From Adiantum capillus-veneris (lineage: Eukaryota > Streptophyta > Polypodiopsida > Polypodiales > Pteridaceae): 64,000 nucleotides of DNA. How positions within the stretch are numbered: position 1 is the stretch's first letter; each line of letters opens with the position of its first letter. A program made the translations under genes and the position numbers. The notes below the pieces were generated by a model, which worked only from the letters and a program-made list of their open reading frames with translations, was not told where the DNA came from and made no database searches. Positions 34,524 through 44,362 of this stretch are shown here, one piece after another. The DNA lies in contig CM043953.1 of assembly GCA_014529385.2 (NCBI GenBank), positions 74,384,872 to 74,448,871 of the forward strand, in the 5' to 3' direction.

Positions 34524-34740
34524 GGGCGTCGCTATAACCGTCGCTATTTATGGCTCTGTAGCATCGCTATAGTCTTCTGTGTAAACGTCGCTATAACCGT
34601 CGCTATGAGCGTCGCTATGAGCGTCTCTATATAGCGACGCTTATAGCGACGCATATAGCGACGCATATAGCGACGCTTGTAGCGACGGTTTTAGCGACGC
34701 CGGGGGTTATAAAAACCCAGTGTATTTCCGTCGCTAACAG
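34524..34740 (+). repeat. CACTA right subterminal repeats
   Basis: At least twelve copies of (G/A)TCGCTAT or its complement ATAGCGACG in about 215 bp, mirrored around about 34630. They match the left subterminal motif. Confidence 0.85.
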
Positions 34741-34758
34741 CGTCACAAGAGCACACAA

Positions 34759-34770
34759 CCTCTTGTAGTG
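34759..34770 (+). repeat. CACTA right terminal inverted repeat
   Basis: CCTCTTGTAGTG, reverse complement of the left end, followed by the GTT duplication. Confidence 0.95.
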
Positions 34771-34773
34771 GTT

Positions 34774-35679
34774 GTGTTCCAGTTATGAGAACAAAAGTGC
34801 CACTAATAAGGTTTTCTTGATGAAGAAGCTGTTTGACCTTCGTATGAAGGAAGAGGGAACTATTTCTACTCACATTAATGAGTTCAATATCATTTTCACT
34901 CAGTTGACCACTCAAGGTTTGGTCTTCGATGAGGAAATCAAATGTATCTTCTTGCTATGCAGTTTACCCTCGTCTTGGGATACGTTCTGTACTACAATTA
35001 ACAACTCAGCACCTGGTACTAGTCTAGTGTACAATGACGTCCTTGGGAGTCTATTTACAGAGGAGATTCACAGGATATCTCTTGAAGGCAAGAAGGATGG
35101 TGATGTGTATGTTTCTATTGATAGACAGAGGGGTCGCACTCAAAGTCGTGCCAAAAGCAAGGAACATGGGGGCTCACGCAGTAAGTCTCGGGGTTCTATG
35201 CGTAATGTCAAGTGCTATCACTGCCATAAAAAAGAGCATGTGAAGAAGGATTGTAGGAAATGGCAGCAAAGCAAGAAGGATAAACAATCCGGTGAAACTT
35301 CTAAGTATGATGATTCAAACAAGGGCAAAGCAAAGTTAGAGGAGTTCAATGTGGTAGAGTCTTCATATGCTCCTATTATAGAGACTCTTCTAGTGGTTGT
35401 TATGCCACTTACCTTTGACGTATTGGTATTCACAACAGATCTACCTATTGAGTCTCTTGTTACAGAAGATGCACAATATGCACAGAACTGGATAGTAGAT
35501 TCTGGTGCGAGTTTCCATGTGACACCACATAGAGAGTGGTTCTCTACTTATTCTCACTCTTGCAGAAAAGTGAGACTTGGTGATGCTTATGAACTAGACA
35601 TTGAGGGTGTCGAAAACGTCAAATTGCATCTAAGGAATGGCACGCACTTTACTTTATGTAATGTCAGACATGTGCCCAA
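34774..35679 (+). pseudogene. Copia-B gag end, zinc knuckle and protease, up to Copia-C
   Basis: Resumes gag after the CACTA with NKVFLMKKLFDLRMKEEGT. It continues through the zinc knuckle CYHCHKKEHVKKDC (about 35215-35256) to the protease motif WIVDSGASFHVTPH (about 35489-35530). Coding similarity stops at the Copia-C LTR. Confidence 0.9.
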
Positions 35680-35961
35680 TGTTGAAGATGATGAAACAGG
35701 AAACAGAAGGAAGACAGCAACTCAGAGTAGGAAGAAGATGGAGAAGGAGAAGACACAGAGCTTGTGTACGAGATCTCTGTAGTCTGTCTCTCTGTATTGG
35801 AATAATAATTATATGTATACAAACTCAGAGCTACAAAGCTTATATGAAACCCTAAGAGATAAGGTGTCCTTTCACACCAGATGTCCAGGGGGAAAAACCC
35901 AGTGGGAGAAAAGTGCCCCTGGTGAAGCGCGTATACACACTAACACTACTACATGTCTACA
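35680..35961 (-). repeat. Copia-C 3' LTR (left copy)
   Basis: TGTTGAAGATG...ATGTCTACA, 282 bp, identical by eye to 40590-40871. It contains an inverted repeat CCAGGGG/CCCCTGG at 35885-35922. Confidence 0.95.
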
Positions 35962-35970
35962 AATCCCCCT
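35962..35970 (-). other. Copia-C polypurine tract
   Basis: AATCCCCCT on the plus strand, AGGGGGATT on the element strand, directly inside the 3' LTR. Confidence 0.8.
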
Positions 35971-36008
35971 TGTAGTGATAGTGTGAATCCGTACAAGGTA
36001 GCAGATCA

Positions 36009-39000
36009 TCATGTGTATGAGAGTAAGCCCAAAGATTTTCGGAAAGCTTCAAACTTTTCTCGTGATAACGCCTTCGTAAATAGATCTGCAATGTTATCCT
36101 GTGTAGGACAGTAAGTTAGTGTGATCTCCCCTGCATGTAGCCTTTCCCTGACATAGTGGTAGTGAACCTCTATGTGCTTTGTTCTTGCATGAAATACTGG
36201 ATTCCTTGCAACTGCCATAGCACTCTGACTGTCAGTGAAAATGGTAGTGGGTGCCTGTTGACACTCACAAAGATCTGCCAATAACCTGCGTATCCATACA
36301 CAATCAACTGTTGCCGTGAAAGCTGCCCTGTACTCAGCTTCACAAGTTGATGTAGCCACTGTGGGTTGCTTCTTGCTTAGCCAAGATATACATGCATTTC
36401 CCAAGAAAAAACAATTGCCACTTGTGGAATGTCGTGTGTCAAAATCACCAGCCCAATCTGAATCGCTGTAACCAAGAAGCTGCATAGAACTGTGCTTTCC
36501 ATACATATCCCCCCTTGGAAAGAACATGGCAAGATTAGGGGTACCTGAAAGGTAACGAAGTATGCGCTTCACAGCCTGCCAATGATGCATACCTGGGCTG
36601 TGCATAAATCTGCTTGCTTGTGAAACCCCAAATTGAATGTCTGGACGAGTGTTGCCTGCCAAATATATCAAGCAACCAACCGCTGCTGCATAAGTATGTA
36701 CATCAAAAGTTTCTCCAGCATCATGCATGCTCAACTTTGATCCAGTTTCTACGGGTGTAGAGATTGGCTTACAATTTTGCATACCAAACTTGTCCAAAAT
36801 TTTATGCAAATATTTTGCCTGCAACATGTATATGCCATCCTCTGATTGCACAAACTGAATACCCAAGTAATAATGTAGCAAACCAAGATCAGACATCTCA
36901 AAGGTTTTTCTCAAAGCATCTTTAAACGCTTCAATTTCATCTGCAGTATTGCCTGTAAGAAGCATATCATCCACATAAAGTGTTAGCATAATGAGAACTC
37001 CATCTCTCTTTTTGACATACAAAGTACTTTCTGTTGGACTATTCTGAAATCCCTGGCCAATCAAATAAGTATGTATCTTCTCATACCATGCTCTTGGAGC
37101 CTGTTTGAGACCATACAAAGCTTTACGCAATCTACATACCTTTTGCTCTTGACCTTTTACAACAAAACCACTTGGTTGACTTACATAAACTTCTTCCTGC
37201 AAATCACCATTCAAAAAAGCAGTTTTGATATCCAACTGATGCACTTTCCAACCATGATGAGCAGCAATTGCAACTAGTGATCTAACTGTGGACGCACGAG
37301 AAGTAGGAGCAAAGGTTTCATCATAATCTATGCCTTTCTGTTGCGCATAGCCTTTTGCCACAAGCCTTGCTTTGTACCTGTCAACAGTACCATCTTGTTT
37401 CCTTTTTACCTTAAAAACCCACTTTGTACCAATAGGCTTTTTACCTGTAGGCAAGTCCACTAGATCCCATGTATGATTCTTATGAATAGAATCAATTTCT
37501 TGCTGCATAGCATCTTTCCACTGAACACACTCTAAAGCTTGTTCAAATGAATCAGGCTCATCTGCATCACAAAGAGTGCTAAAGCAAGCCAAATCTACTT
37601 GCTCTTTGCCAAAAGTAGTACCAGCACGTGTTTTCCGTGGCAACGGTGCATCCAACTTGCTATCCTGCAAAGTTTTCTGAACCCATTTAGGCAAGGTTCT
37701 TTCTTCCCTGAGAACTTCTTGCTCTTCACGCACAATTTCCTCTACATCATGAGGTGTCACATGCTGATCAAAAGATTGATCAAGATTATCAACCTGTTGT
37801 GAATCTTGATTTTCCACAAAAGAAGGAAGCAAACCTTCAAATACATCTTGTGTCTGCATATGAGGTACATCAAAAGCAACCATAGGTTGAGCAGTAGTTT
37901 CTGCAAAAATTACATCACGACTTTCAAAAATCTTGTTTGTAGCAGGATTGTAAAGTCTATAACCTTTACTTCCACTACTGTACCCCACAAATATACATTT
38001 GATTGCCTTATCATCAAGCTTCCCACGTAACTGCTGAGGGATGTGAGCATAAGCAAGACAACCAAAAACACGAAGATAACTGACTGAAGGTTTTTTGTCA
38101 TACCAAGCTTCATATGCAGTAATGGTCTTCAAGGCACGAGTAGGACACCTGTTCAAAACATGTGCTGCACAAGCAACTGCCTCCATCCATAGCTTATGAG
38201 GCAAACTCTTAGCCTTGAGCATACATCTAGCTGTCTCCATTAAAGACCTGTTCTTCCTTTCTGCAACACCATTCTGTTGTGGTGTGTATGGCATAGTGCA
38301 TTGGTGTTTAATGCCTTTCTTTCCCAAAAAATCCTTAAATGCACCTGACATGTATTCACCTCCTCGATCGGTACGAAGAGTCTGTACTTTGCAACCTGTT
38401 TCATTTTCAACCATGGCGACATAATGTTGAAAAACTGCAAACACGTCTGACTTTGCTTTGAGTGGATACACCCAACAAAACCTGGAAAAGTCATCAATGA
38501 AGGTCACAAAATAAAGGCTGTTTCCTATAGATGGCGTCCTCATAGGACCACATACATCACTGTGTACAAGCTGCAACTTTCGTGTCGCTCTAACTGAACC
38601 ATCTTGCGAAAATGCAAATCTGTGCATCTTTCCAAGAACGCAACCTTCACATACATGTCTTGGTGGCATCTCCAATAAAGACAAATCATGCACCATATTA
38701 TGACGTTGTAAAGTCATCAAACTGCCATAACTAACATGCCCAAATCTAGCATGCCACAACTCAGCATCCTGCATGGCCTGAGTCTTTGTTTCTGCAATAC
38801 ATATCTGAATCTGCTTTTCATAATGATCTAGCACAAATAGTCCATTGTCCAGCGTACCTGTAGTGATAAGAGAATAACCATTCTCTCGATCTCGTACAAC
38901 ACATCTGTCATCCTCAAAAATGACCCGAAGACCATTTTTTGCAAGAGAGGATACAGACAACAAATTCTTCTTGATCCCTGGAACATATAAGACATCTGGC

Positions 39001-40190
39001 AAGCATAAATCTGAACCATCTGAAATGGTAATCAAAATCTTACCAACGCCTTTGATTGGATAAGAAGCATTATTTGCACATGTCACCTTCTTTCCTGCTG
39101 GAGCTGCATCCAATGAACAAAACAAATCCTTCCTTGAAGTAATATGCCTGGATGCACCACTATCAAAGTACCAAATCATTTGTGTCTTGTCAACACTGTA
39201 AGCAGAAAAATCTGAACATACTACAAAAGCATAAGAATCCTGCACAAAGTTTGCAGACTCTTCTTTAGCTGCAGAAGAATCACCAGAAGCTGAAACAACC
39301 AAACTTGACTCTTTCTTCTTTTCTTTAGAAATTCTCTTTTTACACTCACTAATGTAGTGACCAGGTTTCTTGCAGTAGTGACATTTACCTTTCTTCTTGG
39401 ACTTGTCGGAATCACCTTTAGACTTCTCTGAAGATTGTCCTGCACTAGACTTGGAGTGATGAGCACTCTCTTTACCCCTGTTTTTGTTCTGTACAACAAG
39501 AGCATGATCCATACCATCCACCTGTAAAGACTTGTTCTTACGTGATTGATCCTCCTGCAATAGCAAAGCCACTAACTCTTCAAAATGAAGAGGGTCAGGA
39601 TTAGCTCGCAAAGACAGAGTCAAAGAAGTCTGAAAAGTCAAATAAGATGGTGGTAGTGAATTGAGTGTTTTGGAAACCAAGTCCTTCTCTGGAATCACTT
39701 CATCAATGCTAAGCAATTGCTCTTTAAGATCCCTGATTTTTGTAAGATGCTCGACAATATCGTCACCTTCGTCCATCTGTATTTTGTCAAGTTGTTTCTT
39801 CAAAAACTCTATTCTGGCAGCGTTTCTTCCTCCAAACATAGCTTGCAGAGTGTTCCAAGCATTCTCAGAAGTTCTGCAAGATCTGATATGTGGTGTGATT
39901 GTCCTCTTTATGGTTAAGGCAATCACAGCCATAGCCTGTGCATCTTTAGTATCCCATCTCTTTTGCTCTGGAGTGACTTGTGAGGGTCCTGCACCAACAG
40001 CTGCACCACGACCAGGCGTGGCAGGTGCAATGCTACCTGGACGAACTTCATCTCCAGATACATAATCCCACAATCCTTTACCAACCAAAACATTTTTGGC
40101 CATAAAAGACCAAAGAGAATAGTTGGTACCATCCAATTTGTCTTCGGATGTAAACGCACCAAAAATCTCTTTCTCCGTAGATTGAGCCAT
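36009..40190 (-). CDS. Copia-C gag-pol polyprotein, 1393 aa
   Basis: One uninterrupted frame, typical length for a Copia polyprotein. Gag starts MAQSTEKEIFGAFTSEDKLD and has WNTLQAMFGGRNAARIEFLK. Zinc knuckle CHYCKKPGHYISECKK is near residue 268. Protease DSGASRHIT is near 347. Pre-integrase WHARFGHVS is near 485. Integrase core HSDVCGPMRTPS, RTDRGGEYMSG and TPQQNGVAERKNR lies at about 540-660. RT ranges from TKWVFKVKRKQDG to TLYVDDMLL near 1073. RNase H CEAEYRAAFTA and TDSQSAMAVARN are near 1290-1325. It ends 48 bp before the LTR. All parts needed by the family are present. The first ATG is chosen because gag similarity begins there. Confidence 0.95.
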   Translation of the reverse strand: MAQSTEKEIFGAFTSEDKLDGTNYSLWSFMAKNVLVGKGLWDYVSGDEVRPGSIAPATPGRGAAVGAGPSQVTPEQKRWDTKDAQAMAVIALTIKRTITPHIRSCRTSENAWNTLQAMFGGRNAARIEFLKKQLDKIQMDEGDDIVEHLTKIRDLKEQLLSIDEVIPEKDLVSKTLNSLPPSYLTFQTSLTLSLRANPDPLHFEELVALLLQEDQSRKNKSLQVDGMDHALVVQNKNRGKESAHHSKSSAGQSSEKSKGDSDKSKKKGKCHYCKKPGHYISECKKRISKEKKKESSLVVSASGDSSAAKEESANFVQDSYAFVVCSDFSAYSVDKTQMIWYFDSGASRHITSRKDLFCSLDAAPAGKKVTCANNASYPIKGVGKILITISDGSDLCLPDVLYVPGIKKNLLSVSSLAKNGLRVIFEDDRCVVRDRENGYSLITTGTLDNGLFVLDHYEKQIQICIAETKTQAMQDAELWHARFGHVSYGSLMTLQRHNMVHDLSLLEMPPRHVCEGCVLGKMHRFAFSQDGSVRATRKLQLVHSDVCGPMRTPSIGNSLYFVTFIDDFSRFCWVYPLKAKSDVFAVFQHYVAMVENETGCKVQTLRTDRGGEYMSGAFKDFLGKKGIKHQCTMPYTPQQNGVAERKNRSLMETARCMLKAKSLPHKLWMEAVACAAHVLNRCPTRALKTITAYEAWYDKKPSVSYLRVFGCLAYAHIPQQLRGKLDDKAIKCIFVGYSSGSKGYRLYNPATNKIFESRDVIFAETTAQPMVAFDVPHMQTQDVFEGLLPSFVENQDSQQVDNLDQSFDQHVTPHDVEEIVREEQEVLREERTLPKWVQKTLQDSKLDAPLPRKTRAGTTFGKEQVDLACFSTLCDADEPDSFEQALECVQWKDAMQQEIDSIHKNHTWDLVDLPTGKKPIGTKWVFKVKRKQDGTVDRYKARLVAKGYAQQKGIDYDETFAPTSRASTVRSLVAIAAHHGWKVHQLDIKTAFLNGDLQEEVYVSQPSGFVVKGQEQKVCRLRKALYGLKQAPRAWYEKIHTYLIGQGFQNSPTESTLYVKKRDGVLIMLTLYVDDMLLTGNTADEIEAFKDALRKTFEMSDLGLLHYYLGIQFVQSEDGIYMLQAKYLHKILDKFGMQNCKPISTPVETGSKLSMHDAGETFDVHTYAAAVGCLIYLAGNTRPDIQFGVSQASRFMHSPGMHHWQAVKRILRYLSGTPNLAMFFPRGDMYGKHSSMQLLGYSDSDWAGDFDTRHSTSGNCFFLGNACISWLSKKQPTVATSTCEAEYRAAFTATVDCVWIRRLLADLCECQQAPTTIFTDSQSAMAVARNPVFHARTKHIEVHYHYVRERLHAGEITLTYCPTQDNIADLFTKALSREKFEAFRKSLGLLSYT

Positions 40191-40575
40191 ACTGTAGATG
40201 CAAACAAGAGAGCAAAAGAACCTCCAAGAGATTCACAAATCTCCTCTCCAATCCAAGCAAAACTCTACACAAAATCTCAGCACAAAGCTAAGACAAGCTG
40301 CTTCCCAAAAGAACTGTTTACCTGAAGAAAATCTGTCAAAAAGCACACCCTCTTGATCTAAACGCCTCCGAAAAGTAACTTCTGCTACGCTGCTCAGAAC
40401 AAAATTCTGAGGGCTCGAACGGCTTCGAAAGGGGGGTAAAACTTCAGGTCGCCTGATCAGAATACTCCCGGAACGTCGAGGATGCTCCCACGAACAAATT
40501 TTCCGAAAACTGCCTGAAAACTGCGATTGCGCGCGCGGACGCGAAAACGCAAGTAGAGGCTCTGGAAATCACCTC

Positions 40576-40587
40576 GCTCTGATACCA
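40576..40587 (-). other. Copia-C primer-binding site
   Basis: GCTCTGATACCA on the plus strand, TGGTATCAGAGC on the element strand, 2 bp from the 5' LTR. Confidence 0.9.
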
Positions 40588-40589
40588 AT

Positions 40590-40871
40590 TGTTGAAGATG
40601 ATGAAACAGGAAACAGAAGGAAGACAGCAACTCAGAGTAGGAAGAAGATGGAGAAGGAGAAGACACAGAGCTTGTGTACGAGATCTCTGTAGTCTGTCTC
40701 TCTGTATTGGAATAATAATTATATGTATACAAACTCAGAGCTACAAAGCTTATATGAAACCCTAAGAGATAAGGTGTCCTTTCACACCAGATGTCCAGGG
40801 GGAAAAACCCAGTGGGAGAAAAGTGCCCCTGGTGAAGCGCGTATACACACTAACACTACTACATGTCTACA
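40590..40871 (-). repeat. Copia-C 5' LTR (right copy)
   Basis: Identical by eye to 35680-35961; followed by the CCCAA duplication. Confidence 0.95.
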
Positions 40872-40876
40872 CCCAA

Positions 40877-41830
40877 GTTGACTAAAAGCTTGATTTTTGT
40901 TGGTCAGCTTGATGATTTGGGTTACAACACCACATTTGGCAATGGTTCGTGGATAGTACACAAAGGTAATCTTGTTGTACTTAGAGATCAAAAGCATGGT
41001 ACCTTGTATTCCATGCATGTGTCAGATGTTGGTCATGATGACATATCTATAACTGAGCTACCATCTACTGAGTTGTGGCATTTTCGGCTAGGTCATATTA
41101 GCCAAAAAGGAATGAGAACTCTGACTCGTTTTAGCTACTTACCTGTCTTGTCTTATGTTGACTTTCCTGTTTGTGAGCATTGTATCTATGGCAAACAGAC
41201 TAGGTCCGTGTACTGAACCTCTTGATTTAGTACATAGTGATTTTTGGTGATCCTATGTCAACCAAATCTCTAGGGGGGGCCAGCTATTTTGTGACATTCA
41301 TAGATGACTCTACTCAAAAGGTGTGGGCATATTCGTTGAAACATAAGGATCAAGTTCTTCCTGTGTTCCAATTTTTTTTGGCACTCGTTGAGAATAAGTC
41401 TGGCAAGAAACTCAAGAGGTTGCGGACTGACAATAGTGGAGAGTATGTCTCCAAGGAGTTTGACAATTTTTGTGCTAAAAGGGGGATTAAAAGATAGTTT
41501 ACTACACCATACACACCAGCTCAGAATGAAGTTGCTGAGTGCATGAATCATACGATTCAGGAAAGAGTCGCAACCATGCTTACTAGGGCGAATCTCACAC
41601 AAGGCTTTTGGGTAGAAGCCCTCTTGACCGCAATACACATTATAAATTGTTTGCCTAGTACGCCATTGAATTATGAGATTCCAGAAGAGTTATGATCTAA
41701 ACGTAAGTCCCACTATGACCATCTACGTGTTTTTGGTTGTGAAGCTTATGCTCACGTCCTAAACAACTTTGACAGAAGTTAGAGCCAAAGTTACACAAAT
41801 GTATTTTCATTGGGTATGGTGCAGATGGAG
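40877..41830 (+). pseudogene. Copia-B pre-integrase and integrase pieces
   Basis: Resumes after Copia-C with LIFVGQLDDLGYNTTFGNG, LWHFRLGHISQKGMRTL and CEHCIYGKQTRSVY. Integrase core blocks follow: FVTFIDDSTQKVWAY and LRTDNSGEYVSKEF. Several frames; fossil. Confidence 0.88.
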
Positions 41831-41832
41831 AG

Positions 41833-43130
41833 ATGGGATATCGTCTCTGGCACCCGGAATCTCATCGAGTCATCCGTAGTTTAGATGTGATCTTCAATGA
41901 GTCAAAGATGCAGAAACAACCTATCAAGGAAATAGAGATTTGGAGTGTCACTTTTGAGGATGTTGCTTCGAAGACAGTGAAATCAACTCAGCGGGCTAGT
42001 GATGTACCTTCCACTAGCAATGCTCCAGAGGGAGTGGATAGCAATGGTCAAGGAGTGAGACGGTCTACTAGAGTCTCTCGTCCACCTCCACGTTTCGAGC
42101 TAGGTCTTCATTACATCATGTTGACCGATTGTGGTGAGCCAAGCTGCTACCAAGAAGCCATGAAGACGGATGATGTGGTGAAGTGGGAGCAGGCTATGGA
42201 ATCTCAGTATAACTCGATTCTGGCTAATGACACTTGGAACTTGGTAGAACTGCCAAATGATGCAAAAGCTTTAACTTGCAAATGGGTTTACAAGAAGAAA
42301 TTTACCTCAGGTGATCCAAATCCAAAGTACAAGGCTAGACTTGTAGCCAAAGGGTTCAAACAGGAAAAGGGAGTCGATTTTGATGAAATCTTCTCGCCTG
42401 TGGTCAAGATGACAATGCTTAGAATTGTACTTGGAATTGTAGCAATTGAGGACATGGAACTTGTCCAAATGGATGTGAAGACAACATTTCTTCATGGGGA
42501 TCTCGATGAGGATGTTTACATGCAGCAGCCTGAAGGGTTTGTTCAGGCGAACGCATCTCACGCGGAGCTAGTATGTAAGCTCCAAGAGGTACTTTATGGC
42601 TTAAAGCAGGGTTCAAGGCAGTGGTATCATAAATTTGATGTTGTATGAGGTCTCAAGGATATAAAAGGAGCGAAGAGGATCACTGCTTGTACACAAGATA
42701 GCTAGATGATGGCTCTATGATCATTATAGTTTTGTATGTTGATGACATGCTTATAGCTTGGAAATCCATTGCAAAAATTGCCAACTTGAAGAAAACACTT
42801 AGCAATAATTTTGCAATGAAAGATTTGGGGGATGCTACACACTTTCTTGGCATGCGAATCAAAAGAGATCACAATCATCATATTCTTGAGTTATCTCAAG
42901 AAATATACATTGAGAAAGTTTTGCAACGTTTCAATATGCAGGGGGGGAAAGCATTGAGTACCCCAATGCAGGAATTCTTGAAACTCAGCAAGGAAGATGC
43001 ACCCAAATCTGATGCTGAGCGAGTTGAAATGGCTAAGGTACCATATTCTTTGGCAGTGGGCAGTCTCATGTATGCTATGGTAGCCACAAGGCCAGACATT
43101 GCTTTTGCAATGGGAGTGGTGAGCCAATAA
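41833..43130 (+). pseudogene. Copia-B reverse transcriptase pieces
   Basis: Contains YRLWHPESHRVIRSLDVIFNE, CKWVYKKKFTSGDP, ARLVAKGFKQEKGVDF, MDVKTTFLHGDLDEDVYMQ and YGLKQGSRQWYHKFD. ILYVDDMLIA and SLMYAMVATRPDIAFAM follow. Good match to Tork/Tnt1-like RT. Broken fossil. Confidence 0.9.
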
Positions 43131-43153
43131 ATGGAAAATCATGGCAGCAAGCA

Positions 43154-43689
43154 TTGGAAGGAGTGAAGCACATTCTTAGGTACCTCAAAGGTACAATGGG
43201 CAGATGTTTACGCTTCGGGAATAGTGATGCATCCATTGTGGGTTATGCGAATGCAGACTATGCGGGTTGTGTTGACAATAGGAGATCGACATCTGGCTAT
43301 GTTTTCATATTTGCTGGAGCAGTAGTGTCTTGGAGGTCATGTCTTCAAGATTGTACGTCGTTTCCACTACGGAAGCAGAGTATGTGGCATTGTCGGATGC
43401 AAGTAAATAGGTTGTATGGTTATCTCGCTTGGTCAAAAATCTTGGCATTGATGAGACTCCAGTGATATATTGTGATAGTCAGAGTGTTATTGCCTTGGCA
43501 AGGAATCCCGTGTTTCACTCCAAATCAAAACACATTGAAGTCAGGTATCATCTCGTGAGAGATTTCTTGGCCAAAAAGCTCATTGATTTGGCCAAGGTAC
43601 ACACTGACGACAACCCAACAGGTGCTTTGGCGAAAGGCTTAACTTTGGAGCGGTTTACACATTGCAGTGAGTTGATGGGTATAGGTTGA
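43154..43689 (+). pseudogene. Copia-B RNase H pieces
   Basis: YANADYAGCVDNRRSTSGYV, then VIYCDSQSVIALARNP and SKHIEVRYHLVRDFL. Ends 59 bp before the purine tract. Confidence 0.9.
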
Positions 43690-43758
43690 AGCTAGTAGAT
43701 CGCTTCATGGTTGTACATACCATGTCACTTGGGCTGCGTTGGCCTTCAAGTGGGAGTT

Positions 43759-43901
43759 TGTTGGGATTCAGGCCAACTGGCCGTACATCCTACTTACTAC
43801 TAACCCATCTACTAACTTAACCATTATACACTTATTCTTTAATACAACAGAATAAGGAGCTGCAACTGGATAACATTGCCGTGCGCTCCACCCAAAGGAG
43901 G

Positions 43902-43979
<78 letters not shown>

Positions 43980-44017
43980 TGCACTTGCACTTGCACACGC
44001 TTCCCGCGGCACCTTCA
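43759..44017 (+). repeat. Copia-B 3' LTR
   Basis: TGTTGGGATTC...CACCTTCA with (CT)n at 43902-43974. Preceded by purine tract AAGTGGGAGTT and followed by duplication ACAAC. Confidence 0.92.
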
Positions 44018-44022
44018 ACAAC

Positions 44023-44258
44023 AATGCTTGATGATCCACATAGAAAACAAACTTGTTGGCAAGAAGGTAGTAGCAAAATTTCTTTACTGCATTAATCATA
44101 GCTAGACCTTTCCGCTTTGTAGTGGTGTAGTTTCTCTCAACATCATTTAATTGACGACTTGCAAAGCTAATGGGGTAGTCCAATTTTTGTTCTCCTGGTT
44201 GAGCTAGAACACACAATAGCAAAGTTTGATGCATCAATATGCATATGGAAAAATACAT
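44023..44258 (-). pseudogene. Gypsy-2 RNase H, N-terminal part
   Basis: LAQPGEQKLDYPISFASRQL, DVERNYTTTKRKGLAMI and KFVFYVDHQAL. The domain is interrupted here by Copia-B and picked up again at 25694. Confidence 0.9.
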
Positions 44259-44362
44259 TCCAATCGGTCACTTGTACATGGGAGCACTTGTTAAGGCCTT
44301 TTTTAATAACTCATAAGCATGGTCACACTCCGCAGTCCAGCGGAACACAATAAGAAGAAGTA

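Larger units (their letters stand above)
27366..34770 (+). mobile_element. CACTA (En/Spm) DNA transposon carrying a captured host gene fragment
   Basis: A 7405-bp class II element. Terminal inverted repeats CACTACAAGAGG and CCTCTTGTAGTG are perfect over 12 bp. The 3-bp duplication GTT is exact (27363-27365 and 34771-34773). Both ends carry many copies of a GTCGCTAT/GCGACGCT subterminal motif. Inside are microsatellites, a captured HIPP-type fragment (28478-28840), a TnpD-type transposase gene (29606-33475) and a Transposase_24-type gene end (33454-34160). It is inserted in gag of Copia-B, so it is younger than that insertion. TnpD has an in-frame stop and a frameshift, so this copy is probably not autonomous. 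Confidence 0.93.
35680..40871 (-). mobile_element. Copia-C: Ty1/Copia LTR retrotransposon, looks whole and very young
   Basis: Minus-strand element of 5192 bp inside Copia-B, with exact duplication CCCAA at 35675-35679 and 40872-40876. The two 282-bp LTRs are identical by eye. The primer site (40576-40587) and purine tract (35962-35970) are in place. A single 1393-codon frame covers all parts. No break is visible. It is the youngest layer of the nest. Confidence 0.95.
25700..44017 (+). mobile_element. Copia-B: Ty1/Copia LTR retrotransposon, fossil, interrupted by CACTA and Copia-C
   Basis: Plus-strand element inserted in Gypsy-2 RNase H. Exact duplication ACAAC at 25695-25699 and 44018-44022. 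LTRs of 279 and 259 bp (25700-25978 and 43759-44017) start TGTTGGGATTC and end CACCTTCA. The primer site TGGTATCAGAGC is at 25981-25992 and a purine tract at 43748-43758. Coding order: gag, zinc knuckle, protease, integrase, RT, RNase H. Gag is split by the CACTA element and the protease/pre-integrase region by Copia-C. LTRs outside the microsatellite differ by about 7% by eye. Broken about ten times besides the insertions. Confidence 0.92.

Noticed and set aside
34772-35782. 336-codon ORF taken as a complete gene
   Set aside because: It is Copia-B gag/protease read through into the left LTR of Copia-C, so its C-terminus is an insertion artefact.
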